A stretch of 34,163 nucleotides of DNA from Streptomyces sp. Ru72 (GTDB taxonomy: Bacteria > Actinomycetota > Actinomycetes > Streptomycetales > Streptomycetaceae), in assembly GCF_002920635.1 (NCBI RefSeq), contig NZ_PQSR01000086.1, positions 1-34,163 on the forward strand, given 5' to 3'. Below, one piece after another: positions 17,176 to 24,246 of this stretch (positions are counted from its first letter, which is position 1; every line of letters starts with the position of its first letter). The position numbers were made by a program, and so were the translations under genes. The notes beneath the pieces were generated by a model, which was not told the origin of the DNA, did not search any database, and saw only the letters and a program-made list of their open reading frames with translations.

Positions 17176-18039
17176 ATGTCCGCCACGCCCGCTTGCCTCC
17201 TCACCGACCCCGAGCTGCCGAGCGACCCCGTCGACATCCGGCTCGTCGTGACCGACATGGACGGCACGCTCCTCGACGGCAGCGGACGCATCCCCGACGG
17301 TCTGTGGCCCCTCCTCGCCGAGCTGCGCCGCCGCGGCGTGCTGTTCAGCCCCGCCAGCGGCCGCCAGTACGCCACGCTCGCCCGGCAGTTCGCCGACGCG
17401 GACGACGGCATGGTGTTCGTCGCGGAGAACGGCACGTACGTCGTCCGCGACGGCGTGGAGCTCAGCTCCGACCCCCTCGACCCCGCGGTCGCCGCCCGCG
17501 CCATCGGGGTCACACGGCGGCTCGCGGCCGACGGCGTGGACGTCGGGGCGGTGCTGTGCGGGAAGAACTCCGCCTACGTCGAGCGCCCGGACGACGCCTT
17601 CATGGCGGAGGCAAGCAGGTACTACGCACTGCTGAAGCCCGTCGACGACCTCACCACCGTGGAGGACGAGTTCCTCAAGGTGGCCCTCTTCGACTTCGGC
17701 GCCGTCGAGCGCACCACCGCCCCCGCCCTGGAGCCGCTCACGGCCACCCATCAGGTCGTCGTCTCGGGCGAGCACTGGGTCGACATCATGAACCGCACCG
17801 CCAACAAGGGCGCCGCACTCCGCAGGCTCCAGCGCGACCTCGGCATCACTCCCGCGCAGACGCTGGCGTTCGGCGACTACCTCAACGACCTGGAGATGCT
17901 CGACGCCGCGGAGTGGTCCTTCGCCATGACCAACGCCCACCCGGACGTGGTCCGCCGCGCCCGCTACCTCGCGCCCCCCAACACCGAGAACGGCGTTCTG
18001 CGCACCATCACCCGCCTGATGCACCTGCCCACCGGCTGA
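17176..18039 (+). CDS. Cof-type HAD-superfamily phosphatase
   Basis: Encodes 287 aa. HAD motif I VVTDMDGTLLDG (24-35) carries the nucleophile and acid aspartates; motif II is SPASGRQYATL; motif III is the Lys in NRTANKGAALRRL; motif IV is FGDYLNDLEML with the metal-binding aspartates. The C2-type cap between motifs II and III places it with Cof/YbiV-like phosphatases, which dephosphorylate sugar phosphates and pyridoxal phosphate. It starts about 300 bp from the LacI gene and ends 3 bp before the convergent dehydrogenase stop. Proximity to the xylan cluster may be incidental. The ribosome-binding site before the ATG is weak. Confidence 0.9.
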   Translation: MSATPACLLTDPELPSDPVDIRLVVTDMDGTLLDGSGRIPDGLWPLLAELRRRGVLFSPASGRQYATLARQFADADDGMVFVAENGTYVVRDGVELSSDPLDPAVAARAIGVTRRLAADGVDVGAVLCGKNSAYVERPDDAFMAEASRYYALLKPVDDLTTVEDEFLKVALFDFGAVERTTAPALEPLTATHQVVVSGEHWVDIMNRTANKGAALRRLQRDLGITPAQTLAFGDYLNDLEMLDAAEWSFAMTNAHPDVVRRARYLAPPNTENGVLRTITRLMHLPTG

Positions 18040-18042
18040 CGC

Positions 18043-19047
18043 TCAGAGGTCGTTCACCAGCACGGCCGCCCCGTCGAAGCGCCCGGCCTCCAGATCGCCG
18101 AGCGCCCGCTGCGCCTCGGACAGCGGGTACGGGTGCGTGGTCGCCCGTACGCCGTACCGGGCGGCGAGGTCCAGGAACTCCCGGCCGTCGTCGCGCGTGT
18201 TCGCGGTGACGCTGCGCAACTCCTTCTCGTAGAACAACTCGCTCTCGTAGCGCAGGGCCGGGACGTCGCTCAGATGGATGCCCGCGACCGCCAGCACCCC
18301 GCCCCGGTCCAGCGCCCGCAGCGCCACCGGGACGAGATCACCGGTCGGTGCGAACAGGATCGCCCCGTCCAGCGGCTCCGGCGGCGCGTCGTAGGCACCG
18401 CCCGCCGACGCACACCCGAGCTCGAGCGCGAGCCGTCGCGAGGCATCGTCCCGGGTCAGCACATGCACCGTGGCCCCCTGCGCCAGCGCGACCTGCGCAC
18501 ACAGGTGCGCGCTGCCGCCGAACCCGTACAGCCCGAGGTGCCCGCCCGGCGGCAGGGACGTCCGCAGCAGCGCCCGGTAGCCGATGATGCCCGCGCACAG
18601 CAGCGGCGCCAGGGCCACGTCGTCCACCGCCTCCGGCAGCCGGTAGGCGAAGGCGGCCGGCACGGTGGTGTACTCCGCGTAGCCGCCGTCGGCGTCCCAG
18701 CCGGTGTACTCCGAGGCCGGGCAGAGGTTCTCGGAGCCGCGCACGCAGTACCGGCACGTGCCGTCCGTGCGACGCAGCCACGCCACGCCCACCCGGTCGC
18801 CGCTCGCCCACCCGCTCACACCTCCGCCGATCCCGGCCACCACGCCCACCACCTCGTGCCCCGGCGTCACCCCCGGCCGCCGCACCGGCAGGTCACCCTC
18901 GGTCACGTGCAGATCCGTACGGCACACACCGCACGCCCGCACGTGGACCAGCAGCTCACCGGGGCCCGGCACCGGGGCCGGCCGCTCCACGAGAGCGAGC
19001 GGCTCCTGCTCGAGGGGCCCCGGCCGGTCCACCACCCATGCGCGCAT
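18043..19047 (-). CDS. Zinc-dependent alcohol dehydrogenase family protein
   Basis: Encodes 334 aa of the medium-chain dehydrogenase family. The catalytic zinc site is shown by ACGVCRTDLHVTEGDLP, TPGHEVVGVV and the later Cys in LLCAGIIGYRAL; the NAD(P) fold has LGLYGFGGSAHLCAQ. The structural-zinc loop reads RRTDGTCRYCVRGSENLC, with three Cys where classical members have four (the first is replaced by Asp), a variant I also associate with a Streptomyces subgroup. The ATG at 19047 directly follows a GTG, so the start could be three bases earlier. Substrate is unknown. It is convergent with the HAD gene and divergent from RNase H. Confidence 0.9.
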   Translation of the reverse strand: MRAWVVDRPGPLEQEPLALVERPAPVPGPGELLVHVRACGVCRTDLHVTEGDLPVRRPGVTPGHEVVGVVAGIGGGVSGWASGDRVGVAWLRRTDGTCRYCVRGSENLCPASEYTGWDADGGYAEYTTVPAAFAYRLPEAVDDVALAPLLCAGIIGYRALLRTSLPPGGHLGLYGFGGSAHLCAQVALAQGATVHVLTRDDASRRLALELGCASAGGAYDAPPEPLDGAILFAPTGDLVPVALRALDRGGVLAVAGIHLSDVPALRYESELFYEKELRSVTANTRDDGREFLDLAARYGVRATTHPYPLSEAQRALGDLEAGRFDGAAVLVNDL

Positions 19048-19215
19048 CACGTGCCCGTCCCGTCCACGACTGCCTCCCTCCAGTGTCGCCATGCCGACGG
19101 TCCGGCGCGCGGCGCGGCCCCCGTGCCCGGGACGACCCGAGCGTGGACGCGTCCGGACAGTCGGGTGCCCGGCCCCGGACCGGGGCGGCGGCCCGGGCGT
19201 GGCATGATCAGGGGC

Positions 19216-19893
19216 ATGCCTGAACGTGTTGTGGCCGCCTGCGACGGGGCTTCGAAGGGAAACCCGGGACCCGCCGGATGGGCCTGGGTCGTCGCCGACG
19301 TCGACGAGATCCCGAGCCGCTGGGAGGCCGGCCCGCTGGGCACCGCGACCAACAACGTCGCCGAACTCACCGCGCTCGAACGCTTGTTGAGCGCGGTGGA
19401 CCCGGGCATCGCGCTGGAGATCCGTATGGACTCCCAGTACGCGATGAAGGCGGTCACCACCTGGCTGCCCGGCTGGAAGCGCAACGGCTGGAAGACCGCC
19501 GCCGGCAAGCCCGTCGCGAACCAGGCACTGGTCGTCCGCATCGACGAGCTGCTCGCGGGCCGCGAGGTGGAGTTCCGCTACGTGCCCGCCCACCAGGTCG
19601 GCGGCGACCGCCTCAACGACTTCGCGGACCGTGCAGCCAGCCAGGCGGCCACCGTGCAGAAGCCGGCGGGCAGCGCCCACGGCTCCCCGGAGCCGCCGCC
19701 GTCGCCCGAGCCGGCCACCGCCGCCCCGGCCCGCCGCGGTGCGCCCGCGCGCAAGCGGACCACCGCGCGCACGATCAAGGCGAAGTTCCCGGGCCGCTGC
19801 GTCTGCGGCCGCCCGTACGCGGCGGGCGAGCCCATCGCCAAGAACGCCCAGGGCTGGGGCCACCCGGAGTGCCGTACCGCCGGCGACACCTGA
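19216..19893 (+). CDS. Ribonuclease HI with extra C-terminal Cys/His module
   Basis: Encodes 225 aa from the ATG at 19216 (an upstream in-frame ATG at 19204 is less likely; AGGGG precedes the chosen start). RNase HI removes the RNA strand of RNA:DNA hybrids. Catalytic residues are Asp10 (ACDGASKGNPGPAGW), Glu50 (NNVAELTALE), Asp72 (RMDSQYAMK) and Asp138 in NDFADRAA. The catalytic domain ends near 145. A Pro/Ala/Arg-rich linker of about 45 residues leads to a C-terminal segment, GRCVCGRPYAAGEPI followed by GHPEC, whose CxC and HxxC can bind one zinc. Such a tail is not part of classical RNase HI (about 155 aa). Confidence 0.9.
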   Translation: MPERVVAACDGASKGNPGPAGWAWVVADVDEIPSRWEAGPLGTATNNVAELTALERLLSAVDPGIALEIRMDSQYAMKAVTTWLPGWKRNGWKTAAGKPVANQALVVRIDELLAGREVEFRYVPAHQVGGDRLNDFADRAASQAATVQKPAGSAHGSPEPPPSPEPATAAPARRGAPARKRTTARTIKAKFPGRCVCGRPYAAGEPIAKNAQGWGHPECRTAGDT

Positions 19894-19950
19894 GGCGACT
19901 TTTCCCGGCTTCCGGACGCCCTCGCGCGCGCAGCGGTACGTTCCTGAGTC

Positions 19951-20385
19951 ATGAACGGGAACGGCCGCCTGCCGGATGAGCTGCGTGAGCTGATCGAGTC
20001 CGGCCCCATGGCGCATCTGAGCACCATCAACCCGGACGGGAGCCCCCAGGTGACCGTCATCTGGATCGGACTGGACGGCGACGACATCGTCAGCGGCCAT
20101 ATGGCGCGGCACGTGAAGCTGCGCAACATCGAGCGGGACCCGCGGGTCGTGCTGTCCTTCGACGCCCCACGCGCGCCCGGGGTCTTCCTGAACGAGTACG
20201 CCGTACTGCGGGCGCGGGCCGCGGTGGAGCCGAGCGACGGCGCCTGGGACCTGCTCAACCGCCTCGCCAAGGTCTACATGGCCCCGGACGCCGAGTTCCC
20301 GGCACCCAGGGGACCCGGGTTCGTCGTGCGCTACACGATCGAGCGCGTCGGCGGCGTCGGGCCCTGGGCGTCGTCCTCGCACTGA
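19951..20385 (+). CDS. PPOX-class (F420/flavin-dependent) oxidoreductase
   Basis: Encodes 144 aa, a single split-barrel domain of the pyridoxamine 5'-phosphate oxidase-like family. Diagnostic segments are MAHLSTINPDGSPQVTVIWI, DDIVSGHMARHVKLRNIERD and PRVVLSFDAP. Actinobacterial members of this size use F420 or FMN to reduce or bind small molecules; the substrate is not predictable. TACGTT at 19937-19942 ends eight bases before the ATG, so the mRNA may be leaderless. It is convergent with melC2, and there is no sign that they work together. Confidence 0.88.
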   Translation: MNGNGRLPDELRELIESGPMAHLSTINPDGSPQVTVIWIGLDGDDIVSGHMARHVKLRNIERDPRVVLSFDAPRAPGVFLNEYAVLRARAAVEPSDGAWDLLNRLAKVYMAPDAEFPAPRGPGFVVRYTIERVGGVGPWASSSH

Positions 20386-20479
20386 AAGAGCCGGGCATCG
20401 CCGTCACGACCGGTGAAGGCCGGCTGTCCGCTGCCCGGCCTCAACCGGGAGTCGGCGGCGAACGCCCGGCCCCCGGCCG

Positions 20480-21304
20480 TCAGTCCGTGTCGAACGTGTA
20501 GTACGTCCTGTGGTCCAGCAGGTCGGCGGGGCGCACGTCGTTCCACGGCCTCATGGGCTCCTCCAGGTCGACGACGTCCGGGGTGCCGCCCGTGGGAAGG
20601 TAGCCGGAGTCGGGGTGGCGGCGCTGCCACTCGGCCCACAGCTTGTCGACGTAGGCGTGGTGCAGCCAGAAGACCGGGTCGTTGGGGGAGACCCCGGTGG
20701 CCATCTGACCGCCCACCCACACATGGACGCGGTTGTGCAGGTTGACGCCCCGCCATCCCTCGAGATGGTTGCGGAAGCCGTCCGACGCACTGTTCCAGGG
20801 CGCCTTGTCGTACGTGGACATCGAGAGCACGGAGTCGACCTCGGCTCGGGTCGGCAGGTCGCGTCCGCCACCGCCGAGCGAGCGCCGCAGATATGTGCGA
20901 CCGTCCACGCGCACCGTGAGCGTCCAGTTGCCGGTGGACGCGGCGAACGGCCCGTCCATGACCCGTCCGTCCAGGGTGCGCCCGGTGCCGCCGAGGAAGT
21001 CCGGCGCCCACAGCGAGGCGCGCGGCGAGCGGTCGGCGGTCCAGTCCCAGTAGGGCAGGGCGACGGAGGAGTCGACGGATTGGAGCGCCCGCTCGAACTC
21101 GATCAGGAATCTGCGGTGCCAGGGCAGGAAGGACGGCGAGCGGTGCCCCGTCCGTGCCCCTGTGTCGGTGTCGCCCATGATGAAGGCATTGTGAGTGGTG
21201 ACGAAGGTGTCGTAGCGGCCGCTGCGCTTGAGTTCCACGAGCGCGGCGACCAGCCGCCGCTTCTCGTCGGCCGTGAGGGTCGCCTGGTTCTTGCGTACGG
21301 TCAT
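20480..21304 (-). CDS. melC2: Tyrosinase
   Basis: Encodes 274 aa, the standard Streptomyces tyrosinase length, a binuclear copper enzyme that oxidises tyrosine to dopaquinone for melanin. CuA ligands are His38 (THNAFIMG), His54 (GHRSPSF) and His63 (LPWHRRFL). CuB ligands are in NLHNRVHVWVGG and WLHHAYVDKLW. VALPYWDWTADRSP and NDPVFWLHH are also conserved. It has no signal peptide; export and copper loading depend on the MelC1 chaperone encoded 36 bp upstream in the same operon. All active-site residues are present, so melanin formation is expected. Confidence 0.97.
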   Translation of the reverse strand: MTVRKNQATLTADEKRRLVAALVELKRSGRYDTFVTTHNAFIMGDTDTGARTGHRSPSFLPWHRRFLIEFERALQSVDSSVALPYWDWTADRSPRASLWAPDFLGGTGRTLDGRVMDGPFAASTGNWTLTVRVDGRTYLRRSLGGGGRDLPTRAEVDSVLSMSTYDKAPWNSASDGFRNHLEGWRGVNLHNRVHVWVGGQMATGVSPNDPVFWLHHAYVDKLWAEWQRRHPDSGYLPTGGTPDVVDLEEPMRPWNDVRPADLLDHRTYYTFDTD

Positions 21305-21340
21305 GTGCGTCAGGCTCCGAAAGGTACTGGGTGCGGGCGG

Positions 21341-21709
21341 TCAGGTGAGGGGGACGAGCGGGGCGCCCCGCAGTTCGACCACGGCTGCGCGCGCGGCGGC
21401 ACGCGGGCTCGGCACCGGGTCGTAGTGGCTGACCACGCTGATCCAGCTGCCGTCCGCGTTGCGCATCACGTGCAGCTCGACCCCGTCGATGAACACGCCG
21501 TATCCCGCACCGTGGTGGTGGCCGCCGGCCAAGGGGCGCCCCTGTATCCGGCGGCCCAGGTAGACCTCGTCGAAGGCTCCCGGCGCGCCGTGGTCGTGGC
21601 TGTGGTCGTGCCTGTGGACCGGGGCCGCGGCCGACGGGGTGGGCAGGCCGGCGGTGGCGGCGACGGCGGCGCCTGCCGCGAGGGCGCGGCGGCGGGTGAG
21701 TCGGGGCAT
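21341..21709 (-). CDS. melC1: Tyrosinase copper chaperone / secretion cofactor
   Basis: Encodes 122 aa from the ATG at 21709, preceded by GGAGG. A Tat signal (LTRRRALAAGAAVAATAG) begins at residue 4. A His-rich segment, HRHDHSHDHG, follows cleavage and is suited to copper transfer. The conserved core DEVYLGRRIQGRP, HHHGAGYGVFIDGVELHVMR and ADGSWISVVSHYDPV is typical of MelC1. MelC1 binds MelC2, inserts copper and carries it through the Tat system. It is first in the melC operon. Confidence 0.95.
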   Translation of the reverse strand: MPRLTRRRALAAGAAVAATAGLPTPSAAAPVHRHDHSHDHGAPGAFDEVYLGRRIQGRPLAGGHHHGAGYGVFIDGVELHVMRNADGSWISVVSHYDPVPSPRAAARAAVVELRGAPLVPLT

Positions 21710-22038
21710 ACGAATCCTCCGGGTCGAAGGGGATTGATGTGACGCGTCCTGCCTATCCGCCGCACGGTGAGCCCTGGAAATCGCCGGAAGGTGGTTGGCT
21801 ACGATCAGGACAATTGCCGCCATGTCCTACAAAGTTGAACGAAGATGATCTTGCTGCGGCGGTTGATCGGGGGTCCGGCGGAACAGGAAATTCCGTCTTC
21901 TCCGGGGGGTTCGGAAGTGGATCTTTCTCTCCCGGCGGCCGTCTCGTGGCCCGGCTCACGCCCCACATGTGACGCGAACCGCCGCCCCCGGCAGGGCTGT
22001 TGGCGACCCGGGCGGCGTCATCGGCGAGGAACCCTCAA
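21710..22038. other. Non-coding stretch upstream of melC1
   Basis: About 330 bp between melC1 and the efflux relic contain no credible gene. The leftward melC promoter must lie here, probably in the less GC-rich part at about 21780-21860, but I cannot assign -35 and -10 boxes with confidence. Confidence 0.45.
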
Positions 22039-22079
22039 GTGAACAGCCGTTCACCCGCTACGGTGAATTACCATTCACC
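22039..22079. promoter_or_regulatory. Two TetR-type operator palindromes
   Basis: GTGAAC-AGCC-GTTCAC (22039-22054) and GGTGAAT-TACC-ATTCACC (22062-22079) are both perfect dyads of the form TGAA-N6-TTCA with centres 24 bp apart. This is the usual architecture of a TetR-family operator. They lie just before the MFS remnant, and a TetR C-terminal remnant lies downstream. The first also fits GAAC-N4-GTTC (LexA-like); the paired second site favours TetR. Confidence 0.65.
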
Positions 22080-22090
22080 ACCCATTCCCC

Positions 22091-22465
22091 CTGGTCGATC
22101 CACTGATCGGCCTGATCGGCCTGATCGGCCTGATCGGCCTGATCGGCGGCATCCTCATGGCCGTCATCCAGACGGTCGTCGTGTCCCTGCTGCCCGACCT
22201 GCCCCGGCTCACCGGCGCCTCCCCGGGCGCCGTGTGCTGGATGGTCACTGCCACACCGGTATCCGGAGCGGTGCTCGCCCCGGTGCTCGTGCGCGCCGGG
22301 ACATGTACGGCAAGCGACGGGTGCTGCTGACCCGCGGCCCGCGGACCACCCTCGCCGTGGGCACGGCCGTGCTCACCCTCGGATACGCCGTACGCATCGC
22401 GGACAGCCGTCACCTGTGGATGATCATCGTGGGCGCGTCCGCCGTCGCCACCCGCACGGCGAGCA
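22091..22465 (+). pseudogene. MFS efflux transporter remnant (frameshift plus large internal deletion)
   Basis: Bases 22091-22300 encode the first helix and loop of a drug-efflux MFS protein: GGILMAVIQTVVVSLLPDLP, LTGASPGAVCWMVTATPVSG, APVLVRAG. One base is missing in CGCCGGGACATG (around 22300), where GGGG is expected; the reading shifts to the frame that continues DMYGKRRVLL. The next residues, GPRTTLAVGTAVLTLGYAV and DSRHLWMIIVGASAVAT, belong to a much later helix of such transporters, so some 300 residues are deleted. The first frame also hits a TGA at 22328-22330. No start codon is obvious, and an expanded Leu-Ile-Gly repeat (22103-22147) replaces the N-terminus. It cannot encode a transporter. 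Confidence 0.75.
22103..22147. repeat. Five perfect 9-bp tandem repeats
   Basis: CTGATCGGC is repeated five times without change and encodes Leu-Ile-Gly repeats at the start of the MFS remnant. The unit preserves frame. It looks like slippage expansion in a gene no longer under selection. Confidence 0.9.
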
Positions 22466-22688
22466 GGGCGGCATCCTGCGCGCCGACTTCCGCAGCCAGG
22501 CCGGCGACCGCCCCGCCGCGCGTCTGAGCGGTCCCGACGCGGGCCTGCGCGCCGAACTCGCGGTGAGCGCCCTGCTGGGCCTCGGCGTGATGTTCGGCAT
22601 CGCGCGCGGCACCCGTCTGCGCGCGGGGGACCTCGACGACATCGTCGATCGCTGGGCACCGGCCGTGCAGGCGCAGCCGACCCGCTGA
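22466..22688 (+). pseudogene. TetR-family regulator remnant (C-terminal part only)
   Basis: About 70 codons in another frame read GGILRADFRSQAGDRPAARL, SGPDAGLRAELAVSALLGLG and LDDIVDRWAPAVQAQ, which resemble the ligand-binding C-terminus of TetR-family repressors. No helix-turn-helix domain or start codon precedes it; it is joined directly to the MFS remnant. With the two TetR-type palindromes upstream, it is probably the stump of the regulator of the lost efflux pump. Family assignment is by pattern and moderately certain. Confidence 0.6.
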
Positions 22689-22693
22689 TCCGG

Positions 22694-23320
22694 TCAGCCC
22701 ACCCCGGCCGGCCGGAACTGGATGCTGATCCGGGGGCCGGTCGCCCGGCTGCTCTTCGGGATCGAGTGCTCCCACGTCCGCTGGCAGGAGCCGCCCATCA
22801 CGATCAGGTCCCCGTGCCCGAGCGGACGCCGGACGGCCTGCCCGCCGCCGCGCGGCCGCAGCGCCAGATCACGCGGCACCCCCACGGACAGGATGGCGAC
22901 CATGGTGTCCTCCCGTGCGCCCCGGCCGATGCGGTCCCCGTGCCAGGCGACGCTGTCCCGGCCGTCCCGGTAGTAGCAGAGACCGGCCGTCACGAAGGGT
23001 TCGCCGAGCTCCGTCGCGTAGTGCGCGGACAGGGCGTCGCGCGCATCCTCCAGGACAGGGTGCGGCAGCGGGTCCCCGGTGTGGTAGAAGGCCAGCAGCC
23101 GCGGCACGTCCACCGTGTGGTCGTACATGTGCCGCCGCTCCGCGCGCCAGGGCACCTCCTCGGCCAGCTGTACGAACAACGCGTCCGCCCCGCTGAGCCA
23201 GCCCGGCAGCACATCGATCCACGCCCCGGCGCCCAGGTGGGTCCGCCGCAGCCCGTCGAGCGGACCGAGCCGGATGTCGTCGGTCTGGTCGAACAGCGAG
23301 CCCTGGAGATGCGCGGCCAT
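22694..23320 (-). CDS. alkB: AlkB-type 2-oxoglutarate/Fe(II) dioxygenase (DNA repair)
   Basis: Encodes 208 aa, the size of ABH2/AlkB2-type enzymes that oxidatively remove methyl and etheno groups from DNA bases. Iron ligands are His127 and Asp129 (VAWHGDRIG) and His185 (TWEHSIPK); 2-oxoglutarate-binding arginines are Arg197 and Arg203 in GPRISIQFRP. LCYYRDGRDSVAWHGD and HGDLIVMGG are conserved neighbours. No good ribosome-binding site precedes the ATG, but TACGCT ends six bases before it on the minus strand, so the message may be leaderless. An SOS-box-like palindrome (23342-23357) covers the promoter position. Confidence 0.92.
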   Translation of the reverse strand: MAAHLQGSLFDQTDDIRLGPLDGLRRTHLGAGAWIDVLPGWLSGADALFVQLAEEVPWRAERRHMYDHTVDVPRLLAFYHTGDPLPHPVLEDARDALSAHYATELGEPFVTAGLCYYRDGRDSVAWHGDRIGRGAREDTMVAILSVGVPRDLALRPRGGGQAVRRPLGHGDLIVMGGSCQRTWEHSIPKSSRATGPRISIQFRPAGVG

Positions 23321-23341
23321 ACAGGTAGCGTACCCCGTGAT

Positions 23342-23357
23342 TCGAATGTATGTTCAG
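23342..23357. promoter_or_regulatory. LexA (SOS) box-like palindrome before alkB
   Basis: TCGAATGTATGTTCAG matches the actinobacterial/Bacillus-type SOS box TCGAAC-N4-GTTCGA at 9 of 12 defined positions, including 7 of 8 in the GAAC-N4-GTTC core. It is 22 bp upstream of the alkB start, over the expected -35/-10 region. A TetR-type reading (TGAA-N6-TTC) is the alternative. Confidence 0.45.
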
Positions 23358-23392
23358 TCCCACCCCGGTGATGCGTGCGCCGGCCCGGCAGG

Positions 23393-23420
23393 GGCCCGGC
23401 TCGCTTCGCGGAGCGGGGCC
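23393..23420 (-). terminator. Terminator after the AIM24 gene
   Basis: GGCCC-g-GCTC pairs with GAGC-g-GGGCC around an 8-nt loop, with one G/G mismatch. It is 9 bp beyond the stop of the leftward AIM24-family gene and separates it from alkB. Confidence 0.5.
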
Positions 23421-23428
23421 TCTTTGTG

Positions 23429-24100
23429 TCAGTGCTCCTTCTGCGGAGTCAGCTCACTGGGCCGTACGACGACGTATCCCTCGCCCTCCAGCTTCAGCTG
23501 CACCGCTTCACCCGAACCGCCGCGCAGCATCGATCCGATGGACTGCGACCGGTGCAGCGAGGTGTGCAGCCGGGCCGTCCAGCCCACCACCGCGTCGGTG
23601 TCGACGAACACCGGCAGCTCGGGTGAGACGGGTATCACCAGCGGGTTGCCCTCGCAGATCAGGCCGAGCCGGCCGTGCCCGGTGAACAAGCTGTTGAACA
23701 GCCCGCCGCCGGCGATCCCGGCACCCTTCACCGTCTTGATCTCGTACGACAGGCTCGCGTCGAAGCAGAGCACGTTCCGCCCGTTGACGGTGAACTCGTC
23801 ACCCGGCTCGACATCCACGATGAAGCAGTTCTGCGCCTCGTGCGCGAACCACGCCTCGCCGTGCCCGCGTACGGACATCAGCGGCAGCCCCTCGCCGGTG
23901 ACCGCCCGCTTGAGCATTCCGCCGACGCCCTGACCCTTGCGTTCGAACCTCAGGTCGCCGCGGTAGGCGACCATCGAGCCCTGCCGCGCGAACATCTCGC
24001 CGCCGACGACGTACCGGATGGACTTGGCGTTCTGCAGGGACATGCCCGGAGCGGCGGCGGGCTGCACCATGTGGTCACTGGAAAAGAGATCACCCTTCAT
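23429..24100 (-). CDS. AIM24-family protein
   Basis: Encodes 223 aa from the ATG at 24100 (MKGDLFSSDHM), with AGGA upstream; the in-frame extension to 24169 has no coding character. It is the all-beta AIM24 (TerD-unrelated, Pfam AIM24) fold: IRYVVGGEMFARQGSMVAYR, GEAWFAHEAQNCFIVDVEPG, VNGRNVLCFDASLSYEIK and GGLFNSLFTGHGRLGLICEG. Bacterial members are cytoplasmic or membrane-associated proteins of unknown function, often multicopy in Streptomyces. It has no operon partner; the gene is divergent from the L,D-transpeptidase lipoprotein. Confidence 0.9.
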   Translation of the reverse strand: MKGDLFSSDHMVQPAAAPGMSLQNAKSIRYVVGGEMFARQGSMVAYRGDLRFERKGQGVGGMLKRAVTGEGLPLMSVRGHGEAWFAHEAQNCFIVDVEPGDEFTVNGRNVLCFDASLSYEIKTVKGAGIAGGGLFNSLFTGHGRLGLICEGNPLVIPVSPELPVFVDTDAVVGWTARLHTSLHRSQSIGSMLRGGSGEAVQLKLEGEGYVVVRPSELTPQKEH

Positions 24101-24158
24101 GCGGGCATCCTGTCCCGCACGGCTCCCCTCCGCCAAGAACGCGGCTGTTCTGAGACGG

Positions 24159-24174
24159 CAACAACTCATTGTTG
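24159..24174. promoter_or_regulatory. AT-rich dyad between divergent AIM24 and L,D-transpeptidase genes
   Basis: CAACAA-CTCA-TTGTTG is a perfect 6-bp inverted repeat in an unusually AT-rich patch, 59 bp from the AIM24 start and 73 bp from the transpeptidase start. It could be an operator for either gene. Confidence 0.4.
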
Positions 24175-24246
24175 ATTTAGGAGCAGTTCGGTTCGGACCA
24201 GTCGCGTCCTGACCACTTCCTTACATGTTTCAGTCACTGTCGAAGC

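Noticed and set aside
20390..20439. Terminator between the PPOX gene and melC2
   Set aside because: GCCGGGCA/TGCCCGGC can pair, but the loop is 34 nt and competing stems exist, so support is weak.
22039..22054. LexA box before the MFS remnant
   Set aside because: It fits GAAC-N4-GTTC, but the second dyad 24 bp away has the same TGAA-N6-TTCA form without the LexA core, and a TetR remnant is next to it.
22103..22147. CRISPR-like repeat array
   Set aside because: The units are 9 bp, directly adjacent without spacers, and there are no cas genes.
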